DNA of 64,000 nt from Jiangella endophytica (lineage in GTDB: Bacteria; Actinomycetota; Actinomycetes; Jiangellales; Jiangellaceae), in the NCBI RefSeq assembly GCF_003427025.1, contig NZ_QVAI01000004.1, forward strand, positions 62,001 through 126,000. Reading direction: 5' to 3'. The position numbers and the translations under genes are program-made. The stretch's first letter is position 1. Each line of letters starts with the position of its first letter. The notes beneath the pieces were generated by a model. It saw only the letters and a program-made list of their open reading frames with translations, made no database searches and was not told the origin of the DNA. Of this stretch, positions 16,582-25,729 are shown one piece after another.

Positions 16582-19341
16582 ATGAGTTCGCCGGCGGAAC
16601 GCTACGCGGCAGCATATGAGCGGCAACGCGATCCGTCCCCGCGGTTGCGGGACTTCCAGGCCGGCTACGGCTTCGAGCTCGACGACTTCCAGCTGCGTGC
16701 CTGCCGCAGCGTCGAAGCCGGCCGCGGCGTGCTGGTGGCGGCGCCGACGGGGGCCGGCAAGACGCTGGTGGGCGAGTTCGCCGTGCACCTGGCCCTCGAG
16801 GAGGGCCGCAAGTGCTTCTACACGACGCCGATCAAGGCGCTGTCGAACCAGAAGTACCACGACCTCGTCGAACGCCACGGCGAGGACATGGTCGGCCTGC
16901 TGACCGGCGACAACACCGTCAACGGTGAGGCGCCCGTGGTCGTCATGACCACCGAGGTGCTGCGCAACATGCTCTACGCCGGGTCGGCGACGCTGAACGG
17001 GCTGAGCTACGTCGTCATGGACGAGGTGCACTACCTCGCCGACCGGTTCCGTGGCGCCGTCTGGGAGGAAGTGATCATCAACCTCCCCGAGTCGGTGAGC
17101 GTCATCTCGCTGTCGGCGACCGTCTCCAACGCCGAGGAGTTCGGCGACTGGCTGACCACCGTCCGCGGCGACACCGACGTCGTCGTCGAGGAGAAGCGGC
17201 CGGTGCCACTGTGGCAGCACGTGATGGTCGGGTCGCGGCTGTACGACCTGTTCGGCCAGGGCGAGGCCGACGGCGAGGGCCGCCGGGTGGTCAGCCCGGA
17301 ACTGGTGCGGGCCGGCCGCGACGACTTCCGTGGCTCCCGGCCCGGCGGACGTGCGAGCCGCGGCGGGCGACCGCCACGCCGTCCGCGCGGCACGTACACG
17401 CCGGGCCGGGTCGAGGTGCTGGAGAAGCTGGACGCCGCCGGGTTGCTGCCGGCGATCGTGTTCGTGTTCAGCCGGGCCGGCTGCGAGGGGGCCGTACAGC
17501 AGTGCCTGAGCGCCGGCGTGCGCCTGACGTCGCCGGACGAGCGGGTCGAGATCCGCGCGCTGATCGAGGAGCGGACGTCCGGCATCCCCGAGGGCGACCT
17601 GCACGTCCTCGGGTACCACGAGTGGGCCGAGGGCCTGGAACGCGGCATCGCGGCCCACCACGCGGGCATGCTGCCGACGTTCAAGGAGGTCGTCGAGGAG
17701 CTGTTCGTCCGCGGTCTCATCCGCGCCGTCTTCGCCACCGAGACGCTGGCGCTGGGCATCAACATGCCGGCCCGCACGGTCGTGCTGGAGCGGCTGGTCA
17801 AGTGGAACGGCGAGACCCACGCCGACGTCACGCCGGGGGAGTACACCCAGCTCACCGGCCGGGCCGGGCGGCGCGGCATCGACATCGAGGGCCACGCCGT
17901 CGTGCTGTGGCAGCCCGGGTTCGACCCCACGGCGGTCGCGGGGCTGGCCTCCACCCGCACGTTCCCGCTGCGCTCGTCCTTCCGCCCGTCGTACAACATG
18001 GCCGTCAACCTGGTCGGAGCGGTCGGCCGCACGCCCGCGCGGGAGATCCTGGAGTCCTCGTTCGCCCAGTTCCAGGCCGACCGCGCCGTCGTCGGCCTCG
18101 CCCGCCAGCTGCGCCGCGCCGAGGAGGCACTCGACGGCTACCGCGAGGCGATGACCTGCGACAAGGGCGACTTCCCGGAGTACGCCCAGCTGCGCCAGGC
18201 GATCAAGGACCGCGAGACCCAGCTGGCCCGCGAGGGGACGGCGCTGCGCCGGGCCGCGTCCGCCGCGGCGCTGGAGAAGCTGCGCCCGGGCGACGTCATC
18301 CGGGTGCCGACCGGCAAGTTCGCGGGGCTGGCCGTGGTCCTCGATCCCGGCATGCCCGGCGGCGGACCGCACAGCGGCGACGGCCCGCGCCCGACCGTCC
18401 TCACCGAAGGCCGGCAGGTGCGCCGGCTGTCGCTGATCGACTTCCCCAACGCGGTCGAGCCGCTGGCCAGGCTGCGCATCCCGCGCTCGTTCAACCCGCG
18501 GGTCCCGGCCTCGCGGCGCGACCTCGCGGCGTCGCTGCGCGCCAAGGCGCCCCATGAGGCGGACCGGCAGTACCACGGGCGGCGCCGCGGCCGGTCCGCC
18601 GCGGCCGACGACGAGGAACTGGCCCGCCTGCGCCGGCAGCTGCGCGACCACCCCTGCCACCGCTGCCCGGACCGCGAGGAGCACGCCCGCTGGGCCGAGC
18701 GCTGGCTGCGGCTGCGCCGCGAGGCCGACCAGCTGCAACGCCGGGTCGAGTCGCGCACCAACACCGTCGCGCGCCAGTTCGACCGCGTCTGCCGGGTCCT
18801 GGAGGACCTCGACTACCTGTCCGGCGACGAGGTCACGCCGTCGGGCCGGCGGCTGGCCCGGCTCTACGGCGAGCTGGACCTGCTGGCGGCCGAGTGCATC
18901 CGCCGCGACGTGTGGGCCGGCCTGGACCCCGCCGAGCTGGCCGGCGCCGTGGCCGCGCTGACCTACGAGTCGCGCCAGCCCGACGACTCGGTCCCGCCGC
19001 GGCTGCCTCCGGGCCGAGTGCGCGACGTGCTGGCCGAGATGGTGCGGCTCTGGGGCGACCTCGACCACGTCGAGTCCACCCACCGGCTGGACTTCCTGCG
19101 CGAGCCCGACCTCGGCTTCACGCACGCCGCCTGGCGCTGGGCCAGCGGCCACCAGCTGGACTCCGTCCTGCGCGACGCCGACCTCGCCGCCGGCGACTTC
19201 GTCCGGGCCATCAGGCAGCTGCTGGACCTGCTCGACCAGGTCGCCGACGCCGCGTCCGGCACGCCGCTGCGCGAGGCCGCGCGACTGGCGGCGGGGACGC
19301 TGCGGCGCGGCGTCGTGGCGTACGCGACACTCTCGGCCTGA
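16582..19341 (+). CDS. helY: Ski2/Mtr4-like DEAD/DEAH-box RNA helicase, HelY type
   Basis: A 919-residue superfamily 2 helicase, close in length to mycobacterial HelY (about 906). The N-terminal RecA domain has the Q-motif region, Walker A APTGAGKT near residue 56, YTTPIKALSNQKYHD, TTEVLRNML and the DEVH box VMDEVHYLADRFRG; SLSATVSN is motif III. The second domain has YHEWAEGLERGIAAHHAGML, FATETLALGINMPARTVV and QLTGRAGRRGIDIEGH. The C-terminal part holds a HPCHRCPDR Cys/His segment, possibly metal-binding, and a DSHCT-like helical region. It probably acts in RNA turnover. TACCGT six bases upstream suggests leaderless expression. Confidence 0.92.
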   Translation: MSSPAERYAAAYERQRDPSPRLRDFQAGYGFELDDFQLRACRSVEAGRGVLVAAPTGAGKTLVGEFAVHLALEEGRKCFYTTPIKALSNQKYHDLVERHGEDMVGLLTGDNTVNGEAPVVVMTTEVLRNMLYAGSATLNGLSYVVMDEVHYLADRFRGAVWEEVIINLPESVSVISLSATVSNAEEFGDWLTTVRGDTDVVVEEKRPVPLWQHVMVGSRLYDLFGQGEADGEGRRVVSPELVRAGRDDFRGSRPGGRASRGGRPPRRPRGTYTPGRVEVLEKLDAAGLLPAIVFVFSRAGCEGAVQQCLSAGVRLTSPDERVEIRALIEERTSGIPEGDLHVLGYHEWAEGLERGIAAHHAGMLPTFKEVVEELFVRGLIRAVFATETLALGINMPARTVVLERLVKWNGETHADVTPGEYTQLTGRAGRRGIDIEGHAVVLWQPGFDPTAVAGLASTRTFPLRSSFRPSYNMAVNLVGAVGRTPAREILESSFAQFQADRAVVGLARQLRRAEEALDGYREAMTCDKGDFPEYAQLRQAIKDRETQLAREGTALRRAASAAALEKLRPGDVIRVPTGKFAGLAVVLDPGMPGGGPHSGDGPRPTVLTEGRQVRRLSLIDFPNAVEPLARLRIPRSFNPRVPASRRDLAASLRAKAPHEADRQYHGRRRGRSAAADDEELARLRRQLRDHPCHRCPDREEHARWAERWLRLRREADQLQRRVESRTNTVARQFDRVCRVLEDLDYLSGDEVTPSGRRLARLYGELDLLAAECIRRDVWAGLDPAELAGAVAALTYESRQPDDSVPPRLPPGRVRDVLAEMVRLWGDLDHVESTHRLDFLREPDLGFTHAAWRWASGHQLDSVLRDADLAAGDFVRAIRQLLDLLDQVADAASGTPLREAARLAAGTLRRGVVAYATLSA

Positions 19342-19350
19342 GGAGACGAC

Positions 19351-20361
19351 ATGCGGCTGTTGGTCCTGGGCGGGTCCGGGTTCGTCGGGCGGGCGGTCGT
19401 CGCCGACGCCATGGCGCGCGGCTGGGACGTCACGACGTTCAACCGCGGTCTGCGCGATCCGGCCGGCGACGGCGTCGAGTCGCTGCGCGGCGACCGGCTG
19501 GACCCCGCGTCGCTGGGCGTGCTGGGCGGGCGGGAGTGGGACGCGGTCGTCGACACGTGGTCGGGCATCCCGCGGGCCGTCCGCGACAGCGCCGGCCTGC
19601 TGGCCGGGCGCGCCGGGACGTATGTGTACGTGTCGAGCCGGTCGGTGTACGCGCCGCCCGTCCCGCCGGGCGCCGACGAGTCCGCACCGGTGCTGGAATC
19701 GTCGCCTGACGCCGAGGACGGCGATTACGGCGAGCAGAAGGCCGGCGGCGAGCTGGCCGCGCGGGCCGCGTTCGGCGACCGCGCGCTCGTCGCCCGGGCC
19801 GGGCTGATCCTCGGCCCGTACGAGGACGTCGGGCGGCTGCCGTGGTGGCTCACCCGGGCCGCGCGCGGCGGCGACATGCTGGCGCCGGGACCGCGGGACC
19901 TGCCGATCCAGTACATCGACGGCCGCGACCTCGCCGCCTGGCTCGTGTCGTGCGTCGAGGCCGGGACCGGCGGGGTGTTCAACGCGGTCAGCCGGCCGGG
20001 CCACGCGACGATGGGTGAGCTGCTGGACGCCGTGGTGGCGGTGACGGGCGGGGCGGCCACGCTGCGCTGGGTCGACCCGCCGGCGATCCTCGCGGCCGGT
20101 GTGGTGCCGTGGAACGACCTGCCGGTATGGATCCCGCCGCGCCACGAGTTCGAGACGCTCGGCCTGCACTCCGCCGACGTCTCCCGTGCCGAGGCGGCCG
20201 GGCTGCGGCCACGGCCGGTCGGCGAGACCGTCGCGGACACCTGGGCGTGGCTGCGCTCCATCGGCGGCGCGGCGCCGCAGCGACCCGACCGGCCGGCGGT
20301 CGGCCTCGACCCGGAGGTCGAGGCCGCCATCCTGACGTCAGCCGGCTCGCTGTCGCCCTGA
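19351..20361 (+). CDS. NAD-dependent epimerase/dehydratase family protein
   Basis: A 336-residue extended short-chain dehydrogenase/reductase. It begins with the dinucleotide motif RLLVLGGSGFVGRAVV, followed by TTFNRG, which would favour NADP. It has YVSSRSVYAPP in the region of the active-site Ser/Tyr and GDYGEQKAGGE (a YxxxK-like Tyr and Lys). The second half resembles the CSP41/isoflavone-reductase-like epimerases common in actinobacteria. The substrate is unknown. GAGGAG lies at ideal distance before ATG, only nine bases past the helicase stop, so the two are probably co-transcribed. A hairpin follows at 20383. Confidence 0.85.
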   Translation: MRLLVLGGSGFVGRAVVADAMARGWDVTTFNRGLRDPAGDGVESLRGDRLDPASLGVLGGREWDAVVDTWSGIPRAVRDSAGLLAGRAGTYVYVSSRSVYAPPVPPGADESAPVLESSPDAEDGDYGEQKAGGELAARAAFGDRALVARAGLILGPYEDVGRLPWWLTRAARGGDMLAPGPRDLPIQYIDGRDLAAWLVSCVEAGTGGVFNAVSRPGHATMGELLDAVVAVTGGAATLRWVDPPAILAAGVVPWNDLPVWIPPRHEFETLGLHSADVSRAEAAGLRPRPVGETVADTWAWLRSIGGAAPQRPDRPAVGLDPEVEAAILTSAGSLSP

Positions 20362-20382
20362 CCCGCCTCCGCGCCCCCGACA

Positions 20383-20453
20383 GTTGATCTTGGAGTTCTT
20401 CGCGCTTGCGGGGTGATTCGTCCGTATGATTCCCCCATTTCTCCAAGATCAAC
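20383..20453. terminator. Hairpin between convergent genes (family III)
   Basis: Perfect 13-bp arms GTTGATCTTGGAG (20383-20395) and CTCCAAGATCAAC (20441-20453) flank a 45-base AT-richer centre. The arm sequence is the family III end with one or two changes (CTT for CAT). It separates the convergent epimerase and nitroreductase-hemerythrin genes. Confidence 0.55.
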
Positions 20454-20486
20454 GTGGGGGTGGGCGGCGCGGAAGGGCGGCTCGGG

Positions 20487-21311
20487 TCAGAACACCGCGT
20501 TCAGCACCGGAACGAGCTGCTGTTCCTCCCAGTCCAGGTGCGCCTCCAGCCGCTCGATCAGCGCATCGACCTCGGGCAGGACCGGCCCGTCGGCCTCGAT
20601 CGCCTGCTGCAGCCGCGCGATCAGGTCCGCGACGACGCCGTGCTCGGCACGCAGCCGCTCGAGGACGTCCGCGAGGTCCGGCCGGGCCGCCGCGATGGCC
20701 GGGAACATGCCGCCGTCCTCGGCCGTGTGGTGGAAGTGCAGGCCGTGGCAGGCGCTCAGGCAGTTGACCCGCAGCTGCGCCGACAGCTTCGGGCCGGCGG
20801 CCGCGACCTCGGCCCGGACCAGGGCCAACTCGCGCCGGAACGACTCGTGGACGGTGGTCAGGAACGCGGCGGGGGAGTCGACGCCGGGGCCGCCGGGCGG
20901 GCCGGGCACCGGCGTCAACGCGACGACCGGCAGCCGGCGGCCGGAGCGTCGCTCGTAGTCCGCCCAGCCGGAATCGGCCTCGACCGCGCGCGCGAAGACC
21001 GCGTCGCGCTCGTCGCCGTCGAGCACCGCGGCGTCCGCATCGTAGGCGAACAGGCCGTCCTCGACGTGCACGCGCGGGTGGGCGACGAGGTTGTGGAACC
21101 AGGCCGGGTGGCGGGGCGCGCCGCCGGCCGAGCCGATGACGACGAGGCGGCCGCCGTCGTCGGGCAGGTAGCCGACGGGGACGGTGTGAGCAGCGCCGGA
21201 ACGGGCGCCGGTGGTGGTGAGCAGGAGCAGCCGGGCTCCGTCGAACGGCCCGCCGACGCGGCCGCGGCTCGCGCGGAACTCGTCGACGACCTGCTGGTTG
21301 TAGTCGATGAT
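20487..21311 (-). CDS. DDN-type nitroreductase domain fused to a hemerythrin domain
   Basis: Residues 1-135 match the deazaflavin (F420)-dependent nitroreductase family: IDYNQQVVDEFRASRG, GGPFDGARLLLLTTTGARSG, then GGAPRHPAWFHNLVAHPRVH. Residues about 150-274 are a four-helix hemerythrin domain with CHGLHFHHTAEDGGMF and LEAHLDWEEQQLVP, which supply the iron-binding His and Glu ligands. The whole nitroreductase part is open and in frame but has no ATG, GTG or TTG before the GTG at 21071, which would delete half the protein. The homologous start falls at ATC (21311 or 21308), behind a GGAGAAGAAGGG ribosome site. I therefore propose a non-standard ATC start. The role may be redox or nitric-oxide/oxygen sensing; this is inference. 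Confidence 0.7.
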   Translation of the reverse strand: MIDYNQQVVDEFRASRGRVGGPFDGARLLLLTTTGARSGAAHTVPVGYLPDDGGRLVVIGSAGGAPRHPAWFHNLVAHPRVHVEDGLFAYDADAAVLDGDERDAVFARAVEADSGWADYERRSGRRLPVVALTPVPGPPGGPGVDSPAAFLTTVHESFRRELALVRAEVAAAGPKLSAQLRVNCLSACHGLHFHHTAEDGGMFPAIAAARPDLADVLERLRAEHGVVADLIARLQQAIEADGPVLPEVDALIERLEAHLDWEEQQLVPVLNAVF

Positions 21312-21470
21312 CGGTGACCCTTCTTCTCCGGGGGTGTCGTGCGTGGAACGTGAGGAGAAGAAGGCGACGGCGGGCTCCTGGCCCGCCTGGTGGTCACTCG
21401 GCGGCCGGGAAACCCGTCCGCTCGCGGCCCATGGCCGACCCGGCAGTCACGACGTCGACCCTAGCACCGG

Positions 21471-21821
21471 TCAGCTCTGGCTGAAGTAGACCCGGGTGAC
21501 GGTGTCGTCAGGGCCGAAGTCGACCATCAGCAGCTCGAAGTCGAGCGTCGTGGGCCGCGTCAGGTACGTCCAGCTGGCGTCGCCGGGCTCGCCGCCCTCG
21601 CCGAGCAGCTCCGCCGTCTCGGCCCGGGTCGCGTCGTCGAGCAGCCCGCAGTCGACCACGATGCCGGCCAGCCCGGACCGGCTCCCGCCCTGCTCGTAGT
21701 CGGTGGGGTCCAGACGCGCCCACTCGGCGCGGTCGAAGTCGCAGCTCGCCTCGTCGTCGCTGCCCGAGCAGCCGGTCGCGAGCACGACCAGAGCGACGGC
21801 CGCAAGGAACGTCGTGCGCAT
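21471..21821 (-). CDS. Small secreted lipoprotein of unknown function
   Basis: A 116-residue protein with a clear lipoprotein signal: RTTFLAAVALVVLATGCSGS, Cys at residue 19. The exported domain is about 95 residues, acidic, with two further Cys residues (ASCDFD and VVDCGL) that may form a disulfide bond. It ends in TLDFELLMVDFGPDDTVTRV, a strand-rich region. I do not recognise a family. It lies 17 bases downstream of the exonuclease gene on the same strand and may be co-transcribed with it. Confidence 0.75.
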   Translation of the reverse strand: MRTTFLAAVALVVLATGCSGSDDEASCDFDRAEWARLDPTDYEQGGSRSGLAGIVVDCGLLDDATRAETAELLGEGGEPGDASWTYLTRPTTLDFELLMVDFGPDDTVTRVYFSQS

Positions 21822-21838
21822 GTCCCCGAACCGCACGG

Positions 21839-22768
21839 TCAGGCCGGAGCGGGGTTGAACGCGTTGAGCACCCGGTTCAGCGAGGAGTCCAGCCCCCATC
21901 GGCCGGCCAGCTCGACCAGTGCCTCCGGGTCGGCCGGCGTCGTCGGCAGGGTGTCGTCGTAGTCGGGCAGCGGGACGTCGTGGCGCACCTTCACGACGTC
22001 GGGGGCGACGGCCAGGTAGTCGCGCGCGTCGGTGATCTTGCGGCGCAGCGTCGGCGACAGCTCCGCCTCCGGGTCGTCGACCGCCGCCAGCAGGCCGTCG
22101 ATGCTGCCGAACCGGGTGATCAGGGTGCCGGCGGTCTTGTCGCCGACGCCGGCCACGCCCGGGAGGCCGTCGCTGGGGTCGCCGCGCAGCGTCGCGAAGT
22201 CGGCGTACGAGCGGCCTGGGATGCCGTACTTGGTGGCGACGACACTCTCGTCGACGATCTCGTGCCGGCCGACCCCACGGGCGGTGTACAGGATGCGCAC
22301 ACCCCGGTCGTCGTCGACCAGTTGGAACAGGTCGCGGTCGCCGGTGACGACGTCGACCGGGCCCTTGTCGCTGGACGCGAGCGTGCCGATGACGTCGTCG
22401 GCCTCGAAGCCCGGCACCCCGAAGTGCGCGATGCCCAGCGCCGTCAGCACGTCGAGGATGACCGGGAGCTGCGCGTCCAGCGCCGCCGGCACCTCCTCGA
22501 TGTTGCGCGCGGCGTTGGCCAGCCGGTGCGCCTTGTAGGACGGCAGCAGCGCCACCCGGAACGCCGGGCGCCAGTCGGCGTCGAGGCACGCGACCAGCCG
22601 GGCGGGCCTGCGGTCGGTCGTCAGCCGCGCGATGAAGTCGAGCAGCCCTCGCACCGCGTTGACCGGCGTGCCGTCGGGAGCCTTGATCGACTCGGGCACG
22701 CCGAAGAAGGCGCGGAAGTACAGCGAGGCGGTGTCGAGGAGCATCAGGCGGTTCTCGGTCCCGGGCAT
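21839..22768 (-). CDS. 5'-3' exonuclease (PolA 5'-nuclease-like)
   Basis: A stand-alone 309-residue homologue of the 5' nuclease domain of DNA polymerase I, a flap and gap nuclease acting in DNA repair and Okazaki fragment processing. It carries LMLLDTASLYFRAFFGVP (first Asp metal ligand), SYKAHR, FEADDVIGTLA, VVTGDRDLFQLV and GDPSDGLPGVAGVGDKTA, the helix-hairpin-helix that grips DNA. Acidic metal-binding residues look intact. A TAGGCT box (22781-22776 on the minus strand) ends seven bases before ATG, indicating a leaderless mRNA, divergent from the MMPL transporter. Confidence 0.93.
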   Translation of the reverse strand: MPGTENRLMLLDTASLYFRAFFGVPESIKAPDGTPVNAVRGLLDFIARLTTDRRPARLVACLDADWRPAFRVALLPSYKAHRLANAARNIEEVPAALDAQLPVILDVLTALGIAHFGVPGFEADDVIGTLASSDKGPVDVVTGDRDLFQLVDDDRGVRILYTARGVGRHEIVDESVVATKYGIPGRSYADFATLRGDPSDGLPGVAGVGDKTAGTLITRFGSIDGLLAAVDDPEAELSPTLRRKITDARDYLAVAPDVVKVRHDVPLPDYDDTLPTTPADPEALVELAGRWGLDSSLNRVLNAFNPAPA

Positions 22769-22805
22769 GGTCGCCAGCCTACTGAGACCCGGCCCCGCCA
22801 GGCCG

Positions 22806-22834
22806 TTGACAGGCCCGGACGGCCGTCTTACGTT
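22806..22834 (+). promoter_or_regulatory. Housekeeping-type promoter of the MMPL gene
   Basis: TTGACA (22806-22811) and TACGTT (22829-22834) are separated by 17 bases, close to the sigma-70/HrdB consensus. A GGGGGG-containing ribosome site follows before ATG at 22861. It is unusually close to consensus for this window. Confidence 0.65.
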
Positions 22835-22860
22835 CGCAGAGGGGACGCCAGGGGGGCACG

Positions 22861-25008
22861 ATGGCGGAGTCAGCGGGGTTGGAGCGGCTCGGGCGTGCGT
22901 GCGCGCGGCATTCGTGGCCGGTCATCGCGGTGTGGCTGGTGGTCCTGATCGGCACGCTGGTCGCCGACCGGGTCTGGGGCGGGACGTACAGCGACGACTT
23001 CAACCTGTCGGGGACCCAGTCCGGCCAGGGCAGCGACCTGCTGGTCGAGCACGGCGTGACCGCCAGCTCCGACTCGGCCCGGCTGGTCTTCAAGGACGAC
23101 GCCGGCCTGTCGGCGCAGTCCGACGCGGTCGACGAGGCGCTCACCGACGTCGCGTCGGTCGACCACGTGCTCACCGTGTCCGACCTGGTGCCGTCGCAGG
23201 ACGGCACCATCGGCTACGCCACCGTCCAGTTCGACGGCAACCCGGGCGCGTTCGGACCGACGTTCGTCGATGACGTCGACACGGCCGTCGACCCGGCCCG
23301 CGACGCCGGCGTTCAGGTCTACTACACCGGCACCCTGGGCCAGGCCGCCGAGCCGGCGCCGAACGACCTGCGATCGGAGGGCATCGGGATCGCGGTGGCG
23401 ATCGTGGTGCTGCTGGTGGCGTTCGGCAGCGTGCTGGCCGCGTTCCTGCCGATCGTGTCGTCGGCGATCGGGGTGCTGGCGGCGCTGAGCCTGCTCGGGC
23501 TGTTCGCGGCCGGCGTCGACTTCGCGACGGCGTCCCCGACACTGGCCGCGATGCTGGGGCTGGGTGTCGGGATCGACTACGCCCTGTTCCTCACGACCCG
23601 GTACCGGCAGCAGGTGATGAACGCCGCCGACCCGGTCACCGCCGCCGGGCGGACCGTCGCCACCAGCGGCCGATCGGTGCTGATCGCCGCGTCGACGGTG
23701 GTCATCGCGCTGTCCGGGCTGTGGGCCACCCGTATCGGCTTCATCGGCAAACTCGGGCTGGCCGCGACGGTCGCCGTCGTCGTCGCCGGGATCGCGGCCG
23801 TCACGCTGGTACCGGCGCTGCTCGGCGCGGCGGGCCGGCGGATCGACCGGCTGCGGGTCCGCACACCGGTGGCCGAGGAGTCCGGAGACGGCTCCGCGTC
23901 GGGCTGGCGGCGGTACGCGCTGGCGCTGGACCGGCACCCGTGGCGGTATCTGACCGGCGGTGTGCTGGTCGCCGTGGTGCTGGCGATCCCGGCGCTCTCG
24001 CTGCAGCTCGGTCACATCGACGACGGTGCGTCGGCGCCGGGCAGCACGACCAGGGACGCGTACGACGCGATCTCGTCCGGCTTCGGCGTCGGCGTGAACG
24101 GCCAGTTCACCGTCGTCATCGAGGTCGGGTCCGGCGACGACGGCGCGACCATCGGCTCCGAACTGGAGACCGCGATCGCCGGCACGGACGGGGTCGCCTC
24201 CGTCACCGACTTCACGCCCAGCCAGGACGGCGTCCTCCTGGTGTCGACCGTGACACCGACGACGCGCCCGCAGGCCGCCGCGACCGACGACCTGCTGCAC
24301 ACCCTGCGCACGGACACCATCGCGCCGGTGCTGGAGGGCTCGAACACGACGGCGTTCGTGACCGGCTCGACGGCGGCGCAGCTGGACTTCCGCAACCTGG
24401 TGGCCGACCGGCTGCCGGAGATCATCGCGATCGTCGTCGGGGCGGCGTTCATCGTGCTGCTGCTGTCGTTCCGCAGCCCGGTGCTCGCGCTCAAGGCGGC
24501 GCTGCTCAACCTGCTGTCGATCGCCGCCGCGTACGGCGTCGTCGTCGCGGTCTTCCAGTGGGGCTGGGGGTCGTCCCTGCTGGGCGTCGACCAGGACGTG
24601 CCGATCGAGTCGTACGTCCCGATGATCATGTTCGCGATCGTGTTCGGGCTGTCGATGGACTACGAGGTCTTCTTGCTGTCGCGGGTCCGCGAGGCCTGGC
24701 TGGCGACGGGGGAGAACCATGGCAGCGTCACGACCGGGCTGGCGGTGACGGCGCGGGTCATCTCGTCGGCGGCGCTGATCATGATGAGCGTCTTCTTCGC
24801 CTTCGTGGTCTCCGACCAGGTCGTCGTCAAGATGCTGGCGGTCGGGCTGGGGTTCAGCGTGCTGATCGACGCCACCGTGATCCGGCTGCTGGTGGTGCCG
24901 TCGGCGATGTTCCTGCTCGGCGACCGGTGCTGGTGGCTGCCGAACTGGCTGGACCGCGTGCTGCCGCACCTGGAGCCTGAGCCGGACGTCACCCGCTCGG
25001 GCCGCTGA
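22861..25008 (+). CDS. MMPL family RND transporter
   Basis: A 715-residue membrane transporter of the MMPL/RND superfamily, which in actinobacteria exports lipids or hydrophobic compounds using the proton gradient. Residues 17-37 form the first span (SWPVIAVWLVVLIGTLVADR). A large extracytoplasmic domain (about 40-165) precedes a six-span block with GLGVGIDYALFLTTRYRQQV, and a second, duplicated half has a loop domain (about 375-510) and FGLSMDYEVFLLSRVREAWL. The Asp-Tyr pairs in both halves are the expected proton-relay region. The tail is short. The last 20 bases overlap the end of the convergent sortase gene. Confidence 0.92.
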   Translation: MAESAGLERLGRACARHSWPVIAVWLVVLIGTLVADRVWGGTYSDDFNLSGTQSGQGSDLLVEHGVTASSDSARLVFKDDAGLSAQSDAVDEALTDVASVDHVLTVSDLVPSQDGTIGYATVQFDGNPGAFGPTFVDDVDTAVDPARDAGVQVYYTGTLGQAAEPAPNDLRSEGIGIAVAIVVLLVAFGSVLAAFLPIVSSAIGVLAALSLLGLFAAGVDFATASPTLAAMLGLGVGIDYALFLTTRYRQQVMNAADPVTAAGRTVATSGRSVLIAASTVVIALSGLWATRIGFIGKLGLAATVAVVVAGIAAVTLVPALLGAAGRRIDRLRVRTPVAEESGDGSASGWRRYALALDRHPWRYLTGGVLVAVVLAIPALSLQLGHIDDGASAPGSTTRDAYDAISSGFGVGVNGQFTVVIEVGSGDDGATIGSELETAIAGTDGVASVTDFTPSQDGVLLVSTVTPTTRPQAAATDDLLHTLRTDTIAPVLEGSNTTAFVTGSTAAQLDFRNLVADRLPEIIAIVVGAAFIVLLLSFRSPVLALKAALLNLLSIAAAYGVVVAVFQWGWGSSLLGVDQDVPIESYVPMIMFAIVFGLSMDYEVFLLSRVREAWLATGENHGSVTTGLAVTARVISSAALIMMSVFFAFVVSDQVVVKMLAVGLGFSVLIDATVIRLLVVPSAMFLLGDRCWWLPNWLDRVLPHLEPEPDVTRSGR

Positions 25009-25690
25009 CCAGTGTGCCCGTGGCATACATGCGGTGCGACGAGCCGAACCGCGGCCAGCACGTGGTGAGCGTGATGCGCCGTTGCGTCGGCTCGGTGTCG
25101 CGCGGCTCGCCGGGCACGGGGTCGACCACCCACACGTCGCTGATGTTGATCTTGTTGCCGTTGCTGTCGCCGTCGGGCGCGTCGTCGAGCTCGTAGACGT
25201 ACGTGCCGTCGGCCATCTCGATCTCGATGGTGTCGCCGACCCGCAGATCGGGGAAGTCGGCGAACGGCGACAGGTGCCCGGAGCGGTGCGCGGCGATGCC
25301 GACGTTGCCCAGCTCGCCGGGGTTCGCGGTGTTCGGGTAGTGGCCGGGGCCGCGCGCGAGGTCGTCGTCTTGCACGCCCTGGACGATGGTGAAGCTCCAG
25401 TCGTCGCCGAAGCGGGGGATGCGCAGGATGCCGTAGGCGTCGCCGTCGACCAGCTCGTCGGGGTCGGGCGGCGTGTTCTGGCCGGGCTGTCCCCACTGCA
25501 CGCTCAGCTCGTCCTCGAGCTTGTCCTGCGCCTGCGCGGTCTGGATGCCGGTGCCCCAGATGACGTAGACCACGAAGAGCAGGACCAGGACGCCCGCGGT
25601 GAGCAGGAGCTCGCCGATGCCTCCGATGACGACGGCCCAAGCGCTGCGACGAGGGTGGGTGCTGACGCGCTCCTGCGCGTGTCGTGGCAT
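24989..25690 (-). CDS. Class E sortase
   Basis: Class E sortases of high-GC actinobacteria cut LAxTG-like sorting signals and attach the protein to peptidoglycan. The 233-residue protein has an N-terminal anchor (about residues 17-42, WAVVIGGIGELLLTAGVLVL), a linker and the sortase barrel. GVQDDDLARGPGHYPNTANP and NVGIAAHRSGHLSPF provide the catalytic His, TLTTCWPRF the catalytic Cys (about residue 211) and SSHRMYATG the Arg. An ATG two codons earlier (25696) exists. However, TAGGGT (25703-25698) ends seven bases before the ATG at 25690, so the downstream start is preferred. No LAxTG substrate gene is adjacent. The 3' end overlaps the MMPL gene by 20 bases. Confidence 0.92.
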   Translation of the reverse strand: MPRHAQERVSTHPRRSAWAVVIGGIGELLLTAGVLVLLFVVYVIWGTGIQTAQAQDKLEDELSVQWGQPGQNTPPDPDELVDGDAYGILRIPRFGDDWSFTIVQGVQDDDLARGPGHYPNTANPGELGNVGIAAHRSGHLSPFADFPDLRVGDTIEIEMADGTYVYELDDAPDGDSNGNKINISDVWVVDPVPGEPRDTEPTQRRITLTTCWPRFGSSHRMYATGTLVSGPSG

Positions 25691-25697
25691 ACCCATG

Positions 25698-25722
25698 ACC
25701 CTAATCGCGCGGCGGCTAGAGT
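25698..25722. promoter_or_regulatory. Divergent leaderless -10 boxes for sortase and GPP34 genes
   Basis: Minus-strand TAGGGT (25703-25698) and plus-strand TAGAGT (25717-25722) are 13 bp apart, each ending seven bases before its start codon (25690 and 25730). The start codons are only 40 bp apart, so any -35 contacts would lie in the opposite gene. Confidence 0.55.
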
Positions 25723-25729
25723 CGAAGAC

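Noticed and set aside
16474..20169. A minus-strand open frame of about 1230 codons opposite the helicase and epimerase
   Set aside because: The sequence is His/Arg/Asp-rich shadow of the GC3-biased plus-strand genes; no domain or start signal.
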